The position numbers and the translations under genes were made by a program. A stretch of DNA of 64,000 nucleotides from positions 3,038,001 to 3,102,000 of the forward strand of contig CP085835.1 of assembly GCA_020809705.1 (NCBI GenBank), read 5' to 3'. Positions within the stretch are counted from its first letter, which is position 1, and every line of letters begins with the position of its first letter. The stretch is from Calonectria ilicicola. Taxonomy: Eukaryota; Ascomycota; Sordariomycetes; Hypocreales; Nectriaceae. Below, piece by piece: positions 44,243 to 55,271 of the stretch. The notes beneath the pieces were generated by a model. The model did no database searches and was not told the origin of the DNA. It saw only the letters and a list, made by a program, of their open reading frames with translations.

Positions 44243-45177
44243 CTCAAAACAGCCATGCAGAATGAAAAATTGCAGAGTTGAGGTGTTAGAGCACTCGCCA
44301 CAGTCAATTTGTGCCGAGATGAAGTCGAGGTAAAACGTCGTATTAGTAAACACGCGTTTGAGCCACGGCTTTCTTCACACAACGACCACGAATATTCTAT
44401 TTACGTTTTAATGAGAAAGATATTACATACAAGCCCAACTCATACGTCCCAAAAATAATACAAATACCAGATCAGGAAGAAATGGCAAGCAGTTCCGAAT
44501 TCTTGCCAAGTCTCAAAGGATTAAGCCACTTTCATACCATCGCAAACACCCCTTGCATCATGCTATTTCTCAGCTATATTGTTGCTTTTACTCGTCATTC
44601 CTTGCTTTCAACACATTATTTCTATCTCTGTTTCAATTTCTGGTTTGCTCTTCAGAGCACTTGATGGCATGTCAGCCAGAAACATGAAGGCATGCTCGAA
44701 TGCCACACAACACTCGAACAGATCCTTGGCGCTATTCTTAGTCGAATTGCATTGGAACTAACCACGCAAGCAACCCATCCACAAGCAAAATGTCGGAATT
44801 CCCGGTGGGTAGAAGCTTAGAAAAAAAAGATCGTGCGTGAACCAGAGTGGGAGGGGAGGTAACTCCGAAGCAACCCCACCCAACGCGCTATAATAATCCC
44901 CACTTCACACTCGAATCTCTCGCAAGAGAGGCTTTAGGAACGCATCATGATTGGCCTGGACGCATAAGTCAACCTTTTAGGCCTAGCGAGCATGTAGGGC
45001 GTTAGACCAGACGACAAGTGCTCCTTAGGCATTTTCCAGTGACACGCAAATCTCTTACGCAAGATTATTGTGTTTCGCGTATCCCCATTGAGCTCAATTC
45101 ATTTCGACAAATCTTTATCAAAGCCAGCAGCTGGGTCCGGCATCTAATTTAGCAGTCAACAGCGCAAATCAAGAACC
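44243..45177. other. Intergenic region between arrestin-like gene and Zn2Cys6 regulator
   Basis: The 5' flank of the arrestin-like gene and the promoter of the next regulator meet here. Two CCCCAC words near 44874 and 44896 fit general CreA sites. No gene is recognised. The arrestin frame stays open upstream of 44242 without an ATG, so a missed 5' exon is possible. Confidence 0.4.
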
Positions 45178-46850
45178 ATGGCGTCATCGGAGAGACGCCG
45201 AGCAGGATGCACCGAGTGTCGGAGGAAGAAAGCGAAGGTATCGAATAACTACACCAAAGTGTCGCGCAGTTCTCAAGTGGTAACAAGAATTCAGTGCGAC
45301 GAAAAGCGGCCTGCCTGTTCGCGCTGCTGGAAATTTCCGTACTTGTGCTCCTACGAGTTAAACATTATGCGGGCCGATTTCAAGAGCCTAAGGCGTCATC
45401 GTGTGAGTAGACCTACCATGTGATGGCCATGTTATCCACATTATGAAAGTTCATTCAGCCATCTGACACAAGTCTGCCTTCTTAAGGCTTCGTCATCGCA
45501 AAAGAAAGTTATTCCTGGCTCAAAAACCAACTTCGCTTCCTATGGTGAGTTCCGTGCGGCGTCCCATACATTCATCCTTTATGGCCAGAATTTATGACAA
45601 TTGTAGATGGGAAAGTCTTTCGAAAAGATATATGCAGCACTTTACAACCTCCAGACCCACCTCTATCATTGTACCAGTTAATGCCATTCCCTGCCCTACG
45701 ATCTCATTCGTACAAGTTCTACTTCCACTACTTTATGGGCCGCACAGTAACCATTTACTTCCCGCTACAACCAAATGCTGCTCTCGGTCTTTTAGTACCA
45801 GTAGCTGCAGAATTCCCTCATGTTCTTGGAGCATTGATCGCCGCCAGCTCCAGTCATCATTTCCGGCAATGTGGCAACGAAAATTCACACAATATTGCAA
45901 TTCAAGCAACAGTCGAAAGTCTTTCTAGCCTTCGCAGCGCAATCGCAGACTTGCCACAAAATGCTTCAACATTTACCGCGTCGTTAATACTTGCCACTAC
46001 AAGTCTCTGTACAGGGGATATGGCTGCATATCGTCACCATTTGAATGGTGCACTTCATATATTCCGTCAGCGTGATACACGAGATGGATCAGATCAATTG
46101 TGGTCACTCAGTGTTAAATGGTTTACCCATCTTATTTTGATGGATCGGCTCTCCAGACCCGTCTCACTGGATCAGCAACACACACAATACCCCAGCTGTG
46201 AACTACTCTTGCAAGAATTACCAAATTCTGGGGAAATTGACCCAACCACAGGCTTCTCTCTTGACCTAGTCGCCATCATGGATAAAATATGCGAATTATC
46301 TGAGCCAGAAACGTGTACTCTACAACGTATATATTACGATGCAGAGATCAGAGAAGGCATTCAACAGAAAAGATCCGGATTCAACAGGAGCAGCTCTTCC
46401 GTTGAAGCTCTTGAATATCATTTATTAGATTCCATAAATCGGACTCCTCCTCCACTCGATGATCCAACATTTCGAGCTGATCTAGAGTGCTGTCACAAAA
46501 TGTTTATCCATGCAGCACTTTTGTGTTTATACCGACGAGTCGAAAGCTTACCCAAGGGCCACCCCAAAGTAGAAGCGGCTGTTGAATCCATTGTCCAGCT
46601 GCTTCAAAAAGTATCTAGCAATTCGAAAATCAACATACAACTTCTATGGCCACTTCTTACAGCAGGATGCGAAGCGACGATGGAGTCACAACGGGCTCTC
46701 ATTAAGGGCAGGATGGTGGCTATGGCTATGTATGGAATGGGAAACTGCAGGAATGTATTGGATTTTATGACTGATTACTGGGTAAAAGGCGGTGCAACTC
46801 GGTGGGATATTTTCGCGGGGCAAATTGGCAAGGAGTTGGTGTTGTTTTAA
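45178..46850 (+). CDS. Zn2Cys6 transcription factor, 489 residues
   Basis: Four exons (45178-45237, 45295-45402, 45487-45544, 45607-46850). The Zn2Cys6 motif is completed by removing the first intron: CTECRRKKAK, then Cys, six residues, Cys-x2-Cys, six residues, Cys. Basic residues flank it. The rest is a fungal_trans_2-type regulatory region beginning about residue 70 (LMPFPALRSHSYKFYFHYF), with helical segments such as FTASLILATTSLCTGDMAAYRHHLNGA and a C-terminal helix bundle. This architecture is common for regulators of small metabolic clusters. Genes to its right (RidA, decarboxylase, amine oxidase, OPT transporter) are candidate targets. No signal for its own regulation was recognised. 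Confidence 0.9.
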
Positions 46851-47419
46851 GACAAGGGCAACGATACCGTTATGATGGGCCAGCTGCGACTAGCCCAAGT
46901 TAGGCAGCTTAATCGTTCAAACCAATTGGATCCTTTTCTGAAAATGAAGCGCTTTGGGGGAGCCATGATCATTCACGCCCTTCCAACTTTAATATGGGTC
47001 AACTTTCTCGTCACTGCCCCTCATTGTTGACAATCTACAACAGTCATTCGCTGCAGACTATTATGAATGCTTGAAGCTAAAACTCTTTCCGTCCTAGATT
47101 ACATGTTCTTGGGTAATAAGGGTTTATAAGCACTAGATTTACACGTAGCCATCCATATTACCCTTGAGGGTAATATCAACGTATTGGTTCCGAGGCACTG
47201 TGAGACGCAGTCATGGCCAAAGTCCGGACCCACCGATTACCCCGCCGTACTCGACACGGCGGTCTTATCTATCAACTCGACTTGCAGTGGAACATTCGAT
47301 GAGTATAATTTATCGCTGTATTTTCCTGACTTGATCCCTTCTATTCTTATTCCTATAGTCTATTCTCGTATCACATACTCTTTTCCCATCCCTACTCTTC
47401 TCCACAGTCAACCGCAGCC
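46851..47419. other. Intergenic region, RidA promoter
   Basis: No gene is seen. The last 120 bases before the RidA ATG are pyrimidine-rich (repeated TATTCTTATTCC-like runs), as in many fungal leaders. Confidence 0.4.
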
Positions 47420-47868
47420 ATGTCTTACCGCGAACCCGTCTCTACAACTGCTGCCGCCGCCCCGCTTCCACAGTTCTCCCAGGCAGTCAAATACAATGGT
47501 ATGGTGTACTGCAGTGGTTCTATTGGCATTGATCCAGTGACGAATGAGATCGTCTCCGGCACAGTCACGGATCGCGCACGCATGGCGCTTCAAAACTTGA
47601 AGGCGGTGCTCGAAGCTGCGGGCAGCAATCTCGATCGTGTGGTCAAAGCAAATATCTTCTTGACAGACATGAGCAACTTTGCGGCTTTCAATGTCGCATG
47701 GGATGAATTCTTCCCCACGGACCCCAAACCTGTGAGTTTTGCAGAGATTCGACGGTGTTAAAGTGAAGACTAATTAATTCCCTCTTCAAGTGCCGAACTT
47801 GCGTTGCTGTCTATCAACTTCCTCTGGGTACCGACGTGGAGATTGAAATGACTGCAAGCTATGAATAA
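47420..47868 (+). CDS. RidA/YjgF/YER057c-family enamine/imine deaminase
   Basis: Two exons (47420-47731, 47791-47868) give 129 residues, exactly the family size. VYCSGSIGIDP and RMALQNLKAVLEAAGS are typical. VVKANIFLTDM and FPTDPKP follow, and then the second exon supplies CRTCVAV with the substrate-binding Arg. The end is DVEIEMTASYE. Members hydrolyse reactive imine/enamine intermediates released by PLP enzymes or amino acid oxidases, yielding 2-oxo acids and ammonia. Cytosol or mitochondrion cannot be decided, although no strong presequence is visible. Nearby genes for a flavin amine oxidase and a 2-oxo-acid decarboxylase would be natural producers and consumers of its substrate and product. 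Confidence 0.93.
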
Positions 47869-48822
47869 ATATGATTATTAGGCCAACTCGGATTCCTCGA
47901 GTCTCTGGCTCCAATTAATTACACAAAATAAGCTTGGATACCACTTCGTCGCTATGTTGAGTTTGTGCAGACTTGTCCTCGTATTTGTGTTTTATGCAAG
48001 TGAATAATGCATGTCTGTCCATAAATGTGCATTCTCTCAAGGCGGCCGGAAATTCCCGCTCTGTGGAGGAGAGGAGTTGAGCGATGACGTCACCTCGGAG
48101 CCACCTGCCCACCCTTTTTTACAGCTCCATCTTGGCCAACAGCGTGCACCTGTGCTCTAGGGTAGGCTTCGTTCCCAACGATGCAACCCGGGAATTCTAA
48201 ATCCCTTGGTCGGGCATGTATGATATGGTGGTTGTTTTACAGTAAAATAAAATTCTTGACTTCTTTTTTCTTTTGTCCCCCTTACCTTTAGTTCCAATTG
48301 GGTGACGAAAGACACCACTTTATGGGAGTTGACCAGGCCAGATAAGCGGTATGATGTGTGCGTCTTGCTCTTCGGTAACCTTTCATAGCATACAAATATG
48401 AGATCAAATGGTAATCTGACGTATGTCTTGAACACGTTATATGCGCAAACGAATAATTTCTGACCACCATTATCTGAATTCTTAATTAACGTAACCGATG
48501 CAGCCATCATGAAGATGCAATGGGAAGCAAAATGGTCATGTCTGTCTCTCTGCCGCCCCACCAGCTTTAGCGCCGCTTAATTCGCCCGATGGGGATTAGG
48601 GGACAAAACACGCTGTTTTTCCACGGCGCGGTCCAAATCACCACGTTAGCGCCGCTTAATTGACCAAGTTGGAATCGAAGAACCATGGAGAAAACGACTC
48701 ATGCCATGTGAAAAAAATGCTGATGGACACTATAAAAGATAAGATTATCTGCTATACAGCTGTAGATAGATTCCGTAGAAATATTAGGAATACTCTAAGC
48801 AGAATCTTTTGTCGACATTGCC
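47869..48822. promoter_or_regulatory. Promoter of the decarboxylase gene with a 16-base direct repeat
   Basis: TTAGCGCCGCTTAATT occurs exactly at 48565-48580 and 48646-48661, with start points 81 bases apart, 160-260 bases upstream of the decarboxylase ATG. A TATAAAAG element lies near 48731, about 92 bases upstream of the ATG. One CCCCAC lies near 48554. The left 500 bases contain nothing recognised. Confidence 0.55.
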
Positions 48823-50562
48823 ATGTCACTCGCCCAAGACGAAACCATCCCACTAGGGAGCTATATCTTCGAGCGCCTTAGGAACCTGGGTATCTATTCA
48901 ATCTTTGGTGTCCCGGGTGATTATAATCTCCATCTTTTGGACTATGTCCAGCCCGCCGGCCTTCACTGGGCTGGCAACTGCAATGAGCTGAATGCTGCCT
49001 ACGCCGCCGACGGCTACGCGAGGATTCACGGCCTCAGTGTCGTCATCACTACCTTTGGCGTGGGTGAACTATCTGCCATCAATGGTATCGCGGGTGCGTA
49101 CGCCGAAAAGGTGCCCGTCATCCACATTGTTGGCTCGCCATCGCGCAGCATTCAGGACTCTCGGAAATTGGTCCATCACACCTTCATTGATGGCGAGTTT
49201 CGCCGGTTTGCAAACATGTACGCCCAAGTCACTGTTGCCCAAGCGAACTTGACAGACGCGCGCTTGGCTCCCGATCAAGTGGATTGGATCATAGAGCAGG
49301 CCATGATTCACCAGAGGCCCGTGTACCTGCAAGTACCTGAGGACCTCGCAGATGTGCCCGTATCAACCGCCAATCTCCGCTTGCGACCGACCATTGCACC
49401 AGCCTTTCCTCACTTGAATTCACAGTCGGAGCATATTGAGAAAATATTGGAGCGCATCTGTACAGCTAAACAACCTTTGATTTTGGTTGATGGAGAGAGT
49501 AGGTGCATGGATGTGCTTGATGAAATAGACCAATTGATCAAAGCAACAAATTGGCCCACTTGGACTTTGCCGTTTGGCAAGGGCTTAGTGAATGAGGAGT
49601 TGCCTAATGTTCATGGCACCTATCGCTCCAACTACGGCGATGAGGCTTCCATGACATACTTGAAGTCGTCGGATCTGATTCTCTTCTTTGGTCCGCATCT
49701 GAGCAACATCAACACATACGCCTTCACTTCAATCCCTGATGAGAATGCTACCATCTCATTTTCTCAAGACCACCTCAAAATTGATGGTGATATTCTACGA
49801 GATGTGTCAGCAAAACCGATTTTGCAAAACATTGTTCAAAAGCTAGATCCATCACGACTTTCCAAGGTCAACGGACCTAATACGACCACATCTGTTGCTG
49901 GTGACCCGCCAGTGACTGACCTTGTGTGCCAAGAACATTTTTACACTTTTGTCAACAAAATGTTTCGCCCTGGCGATATCGTTCTTACGGAGACTGGGAC
50001 TGCTTCAGAAGGTGGCCAATCGTTCAAACTCCCCCGCGACACGAAGTTTTTTACTCCAGCAACATGGTTGTCAATTGGTTACATGCTCCCTGCAACTTTG
50101 GGAGCTGCCTTGGCGCAACGTGATGCAAATGCCGTTGGAGGTAATTTCCAAGACCACAAAAAGCGCGTCATCTTATTTATTGGTGATGGGAGCCTGCAAA
50201 TGACTGCGCAAGAAATAAGTACCATCGTCAAAGAGAATTTACATGTAATCATCTTCATCATCAACAATGAAGGATACACTGTCGAACGAGCGATTCATGG
50301 TAGGAATGCAGCCTACAACGACATATCCTTGTGGAATTACAGTCACACTCTTAATCTCTTCGGTTTGAGCGAGCAGGATGCTGCGCGTCATTACTTTGCG
50401 GCAAAGACTTGGGGTGAGCTCAACATGGCTCTAGAATCGCAACCATTGCGAGAAAATATTGGGGTAAACGTTATTGAGGTATTCATGGGTCGAGAGGATT
50501 GCGTAGGCGAATTGAAGGAGCTGTTGATGGAGCAAATCTCCAGAGAGCAGAAGAACGAGTGA
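48823..50562 (+). CDS. Thiamine-diphosphate 2-oxo-acid decarboxylase (pyruvate/indolepyruvate decarboxylase-like)
   Basis: A single exon encodes 579 residues, the size of fungal pyruvate decarboxylases. The N-terminal domain has SIFGVPGDYNLHLLDY (Asp as in PDC), NCNELNAAYAADGYA with the catalytic cofactor Glu, and LVHHTF with the paired active-site His. The C-terminal TPP domain has the magnesium-binding GDGSLQMTAQE through INNEGYTVE. All catalytic residues of the PDC family are present, so it should be active on pyruvate or an aromatic/branched 2-oxo acid. Divergence from housekeeping PDC (for example FIDGEFRRF in place of LGDGRF-like sequence) and its neighbours suggest a specialised role. 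It is convergent with the amine oxidase, 17 bases apart. Confidence 0.93.
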   Translation: MSLAQDETIPLGSYIFERLRNLGIYSIFGVPGDYNLHLLDYVQPAGLHWAGNCNELNAAYAADGYARIHGLSVVITTFGVGELSAINGIAGAYAEKVPVIHIVGSPSRSIQDSRKLVHHTFIDGEFRRFANMYAQVTVAQANLTDARLAPDQVDWIIEQAMIHQRPVYLQVPEDLADVPVSTANLRLRPTIAPAFPHLNSQSEHIEKILERICTAKQPLILVDGESRCMDVLDEIDQLIKATNWPTWTLPFGKGLVNEELPNVHGTYRSNYGDEASMTYLKSSDLILFFGPHLSNINTYAFTSIPDENATISFSQDHLKIDGDILRDVSAKPILQNIVQKLDPSRLSKVNGPNTTTSVAGDPPVTDLVCQEHFYTFVNKMFRPGDIVLTETGTASEGGQSFKLPRDTKFFTPATWLSIGYMLPATLGAALAQRDANAVGGNFQDHKKRVILFIGDGSLQMTAQEISTIVKENLHVIIFIINNEGYTVERAIHGRNAAYNDISLWNYSHTLNLFGLSEQDAARHYFAAKTWGELNMALESQPLRENIGVNVIEVFMGREDCVGELKELLMEQISREQKNE

Positions 50563-50579
50563 AATCATCCATTAATTTA

Positions 50580-52061
50580 CTACAGACCAGAATTCAAGTT
50601 GAGTACATCTCGAAGATCTTTGACTTCACTATCCGGTCGGGTAGTAACAGACTTGCTCTCCCTGTTGATGTACTTCCATTCGTCTCTCAAACCTGATGAC
50701 TTCCCTTCTAGCGCATCGGCGATGTAACCACCAATTGTTGGGAACATCTTGAAAGCATGACCGGAATCTCCGGTCGCTAGCAAGAGGGCTTTGTGTTTGG
50801 GATGCCTATCTATAAGCCAATGACCATCAGGTGAGTCAGTGCACCAGCAAATTCTAGTATCGACGAGAGGTCGACCTGAGAATTCGGGCATGATACCATC
50901 GATGAACCGATTGATGGCGGCTTCAGCTTCAGCTGGGATGCCATCTTGAGGATGGGCACTTGCGTACCGAGGAATTGAGTAGTGTTTTGTAGTTCCTGCT
51001 TCGTCGGTAAAAGTTCCAATTCGGTACTGATATCCAGGATTGTTGTCGCAGATTTTAATACGACCTATGCCTTGTCAGACTTGGTTTATTTCTGTTGTTT
51101 GAGAAGAAAGTTACTCACGCGTTTCAGGATCTGGCTCGAACATGAATCCGAATTCGAAGTGATCAATCACTGGAACTCCTTTCCATCGGGAGACCTCGTC
51201 TTCTGTGAGCTCAATATGAGCTAGTGTCCAGCATTTAGACCATAGTTGACTGGACAATTCGGGAAGAACCTCAGGTGATGCTGCTCCAGTACTAAGAATG
51301 TAGTGGTCCGCATGCAACACATCCCCCGAAGCAACTTGAATGCCATCAAGAGCCCCTGTGCTGTTGATCTTGAGCCCCGTCATTGTACCGCCGGGACCAG
51401 AGACAAATTTTACGCCCATGCGTTCAGCCTCGGCAGCCCATTTTTCGAGAGCCTTTTTTGAATGAACCCATCCGCCAATACTGTTAAAGAGGCCTTTCCA
51501 CGTCTCGGTATTTGGAGCGTTTCCAAGCTGAGGCACACGGGAAACAATGTCGTCTTTGCCATGGATCAGCTGAAGGTTCTTACCCATTCCAGCTTCTGTG
51601 AGATTTTGGTATGACTCCTGTAGATGCTTCTCTGCATTCTTATCGCCTGCTGTCGTACATAGGCGCCCCTGCATCGAATCATTAGTGGTTGGTGACCAGA
51701 AAAGGAAAATATTTTTGCGTACAGTTTCATGGAATATTCCATCCCATTCAGGTTTCCTCCAGGCATCGAGGGCCTCCAACGCTAATTTCGTATACAAGGG
51801 CTCATCGTACTCAGTTCTGACAATCTTATTCAAGTCATAGCCAGCTGAATCAAGGCTTGGCCATGGGTGCCTATCGATGCAGGTGATATTGGAATACCCA
51901 CGTTGGGCGAGGTGATGGGCAGCACTAATTCCGAAGGTGCCTCTAGTCCAGATGTCAATGATGTACTTGAGACATGATGGTCCAGATTCGAAAGGTAGCA
52001 CTTACGCTCCAATAATTAAAATGGAAGAGTTTCTGCTAAGAGGGATCGAGGATGAAGCCAT
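50580..52061 (-). CDS. FAD-dependent fructosyl amine oxidase (amadoriase)-like enzyme
   Basis: Three exons (52061-52006, 51942-51119, 51064-50580) give 454 residues. The first small exon supplies ILIIGAG, which joins to TFGISAAHHLAQRGY to make the FAD-binding motif. CIDRHPWPSLDSAGYDLNKI and RTEYDEPLYTKLALEALDAW are strongly amadoriase-like. Near the C-terminus RICWCTDSPDGHWLIDRHP holds the cysteine equivalent to the covalent flavin site, and ATGDSGHAFKMFP follows. The enzyme should oxidatively cleave N-glycated or N-alkyl amino acids, giving H2O2 and an imine. The C-terminus ends SGL, at best a weak peroxisomal signal. Placement beside RidA and an oligopeptide transporter suits salvage of amino acids from modified peptides. 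Confidence 0.92.
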
Positions 52062-52662
52062 TGAGAAAGTCTTTGACGATTAATTGATCTGATCCCGAAA
52101 ATTGGAGGTGTCTGATGCGAATCGAAGGCTGAAGGGAATATCGAGTATTGACCTTCTCCCCAAAGAATGGTGGTCTGCGAGAACAAGTGTAAGATAAGAT
52201 GAATCCAAGCGGGTCCAACGGCGTGCCATGATTGGGTCCAAGAGGAGCTCGGCTGGACCTTCACCATTTGGTTACCCCGCAGAGCTAGTTGCACCTTTCC
52301 CCGCTCCGCTGTTGACGACGAGAGGCCTTCGCCTGTCCAGACTGGCCAATGGCACGACACTTTTATCCGAATCATGCCATCGTTTAACACCTCAAGATAG
52401 CATGGACCTTCCCCCCAATGATAAGGTTTTGCTAGTATTTCCGTAGTGTTTTAGCCCGGGTGATTACCGTTAGAATGGAGGGGATGACTTAACTTTGCCG
52501 ATCGGCAACCAGGCATGGAGCATTCATAATTATGCTTGGTCTGTTTGCCTATATAAACAGCCTGATGGTGCCTACCATTTTCTCGAGACCGTCTGTTGTA
52601 TTTTGATTGCATTATAGGTTTTTGAGAATAATCTTGCATATTATCTTGCCCGGTCACTAAGG
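52062..52662. other. Divergent promoter of amine oxidase and OPT transporter
   Basis: No gene is seen. A TATATAAA-like stretch near 52550 lies about 110 bases upstream of the OPT ATG. No clear shared motif with the RidA or decarboxylase promoters was found by eye. Confidence 0.45.
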
Positions 52663-55139
52663 ATGGCGCCCTCTAAAAGTGCCCATCCTGGCTCCTCTCG
52701 CCCGCCAGCGGAGATAGAGGAGGGAACCATGGAAGACTTTGATACTCCTAGCACCGACAAGGCAACGGACCTGGCCATCAGTGGTATTACTGAGGAGTTT
52801 GACATCGACTCCGATAACTCTCCCATTGCCGAGGTCCGCGCCAATGTTCCCAACTCTGATGACCCTTCTATGCCAGTTAATACGCTGAGAACATGGGTTC
52901 TGGGCATATTCTTCACAATAGTTGGGACTGGCATCAACCAATTCTTCTCAATGAGGTACCCAAGTGTTACCATCTCGTCCTTGGTGGCTCAACTTCTTGC
53001 ATATCCAGCCGGACGTGCTCTTGCTCATCTTCTGCCTATAATGAGGTTTCGGATCTTTGGTAGAGAAATAGCTCTCAACCCGGACCATCATTTTAATATT
53101 AAGGAGCATGCAGTTATTACCATCATGTCGAATCTCTCATTTGGGCCTTCATGGGCTACAGATATTATCCAAGCACAAAAGGCATCGGCTTTCTACGGCC
53201 TCCATACCCCAGTGGCTTATCAATTTCTTCTCGGTCTCACCATGCAGCTGTTTGGGCTTGGAATCGCTGGCCTTGCGTACCGATTCATCGTGGAGCCACC
53301 TCACATGGTGTGGCCCAGTACACTGGCCAATGCGGCTTTGTTCCAGACCTTGCATGGTAGAGCAAATCCTGTGACAAATGGATGGAGAATCTCAAGGTAT
53401 CGCTTCTTCGTCTATGTTTTTGTGGGCTCCTGGTGTTGGGTAAGCTCCCAGTTTGCTCCCCCAAAATATCCATAGGTGCTGATTGACTGCAAGTACTGGC
53501 TCCCCGGATTTCTCTTCACAGGCTTGAGTACCTTTGCCTTTATATGTTGGGCGGCACCAAGTAAGTAGCGGATGACCTCCTGCAGGAACCTAAAGCTGCT
53601 GGTTGTTCATATACTAACTTTTTCCGAGACAACATTATCGTGAATAATCTATTTGGAATGTCAACTGGATTAGCTTACTTGCCAACAACTCTGGATTGGT
53701 CTCAGATCGCTTACAATGGATCTCCCTTGGTGGTTCCCTTCTGGGCGCAGGCAAATGTTTTTGCTGGTTGGGTCATTCTTTTTGCCATCATTTCACCCAT
53801 CCTTTACTACACCAATACGTGGTACACATCCTACTTGCCCTTTTCTGGAGCGGATACCTACGACAATACTGGAAGCATCTATAACTCTTCAAGAGTAGTG
53901 AACAAGCACGGGAACTTCCTGGAGGATGAGTATCACCAATACAGCCCCATATTCATGCCAGTCACATTTGCACTCAGCTATGGCATCTCCTTTGCAGTCA
54001 TGAGCAGTGTTCCAACTTACATCTTCTTGAACTACTGGAGAGATATTCTGGGAGCATTCAAAACAAACCGCAAGAAAGACGTTCACGCTCGGATGATACA
54101 GCGCTACGAAGACGCTCCGTGGTGGTGGTATGCTATTTTGACCGTCATTGTTTTAGGTCTGACGATCATGGTCCAAGAGGTCTACCACACACAAATGCCA
54201 GTATGGGGTGTCTTCATCGCATTCGGCCTTGCGCTCTTCTATCTCATCCCCACAGGCAGTGTGTATGCTGTCGCCAATCTCAACAGCAATGTGCTGACCG
54301 TTTTGGGCGAGATCATTTCAGGTTATCTTATCCCAGGAAAGCCTATTGTTATGTTGATCTTTAAATTTTACGCATACACAGGACTTAGCCAGGCTATGAT
54401 CTTCGCGTCTGATATGAAACTCGGGCTATATATGAAGATTCCTCGACGAACACTCTTCTTCGCCCAATTGACTGCTTGCATTATCGGGTCCCTCACCCAA
54501 AACGCGGTAGTACTATGGATGCTCAACCATGTGGATGGTATCTGTGAGAGTGATCAAAAAGACAAGTATACTTGCCCACAAGGACGAGTCAACTTTTCTT
54601 CCAGTATTGTTTGGGGCGCGGTTGGTCCTGCTCGGCTGTACAGCATTGGAAAGATGTACTCTGGACTGTTGCATCTATTTTGGATCGGCGCACTATTGCC
54701 TGTTATCACGTATTTTGCCAAGCGGAGATTCCCAAACAACAAGTTCTTGTCTAGTCTCCACTGGCCACTTTTCTTTGCTGGGACTGGGAATGTGCCCCCG
54801 GCTACCGGCATCAACTACACATCAGCGTTTGCGGTTTCATTCATCTTTAATAAGTGGATCAAAAACAAGTACCCCCAATGGTGGGCGAAGGTGAGAATCT
54901 AATGCACTTTAAATAACAGGCTTGCTTTCTAACGGTAACAGTACAACTATGTCCTCTCCGCTGCCTTGGACTCGGGCTTGGCCATCTCAGCTATCATAAT
55001 ATTTTTTGCGGTCGTGTTTCCAGGGGTGACCGTGAGCTGGTGGGGTAACAACGTTCAAGGAACGACAGTCGATGGCAAAGGCACCCCCTGGAAGGTTCTT
55101 GGTACGAATGAAACATTTGGTCCAGAGACTTGGCCGTGA
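52663..55139 (+). CDS. OPT-family oligopeptide transporter
   Basis: Four exons (52663-53439, 53494-53560, 53629-54890, 54942-55139) give 767 residues. An acidic cytosolic N-terminus (about 85 residues) precedes roughly fourteen membrane segments. Family sequences include NPDHHFNIKEHAVITIM near residue 145, STLANAALFQTLHG, and the later SGADTYDNTG and KPIVMLIFKFYAYTGLSQA. The end has HWPLFFAGTGNVPPATGINY and a short final exon. Fungal OPT proteins import tetra- and pentapeptides, glutathione or metal-peptide complexes by proton symport at the plasma membrane. Divergence from the amadoriase-like gene across 601 bases suggests joint regulation and a peptide substrate that the oxidase can use after hydrolysis. 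Confidence 0.94.
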
Positions 55140-55271
55140 TGGGAAAATAATTCTGGGGTGATTCATTTTGATTTACATGTTCTTTACGATAGTAAAATGA
55201 ATGCCACAAATTTGTATCTAAGATTCAAGAGCCTCTGTATTATGAGCTCGAAAAAAGGAGCCTGAAACGCT

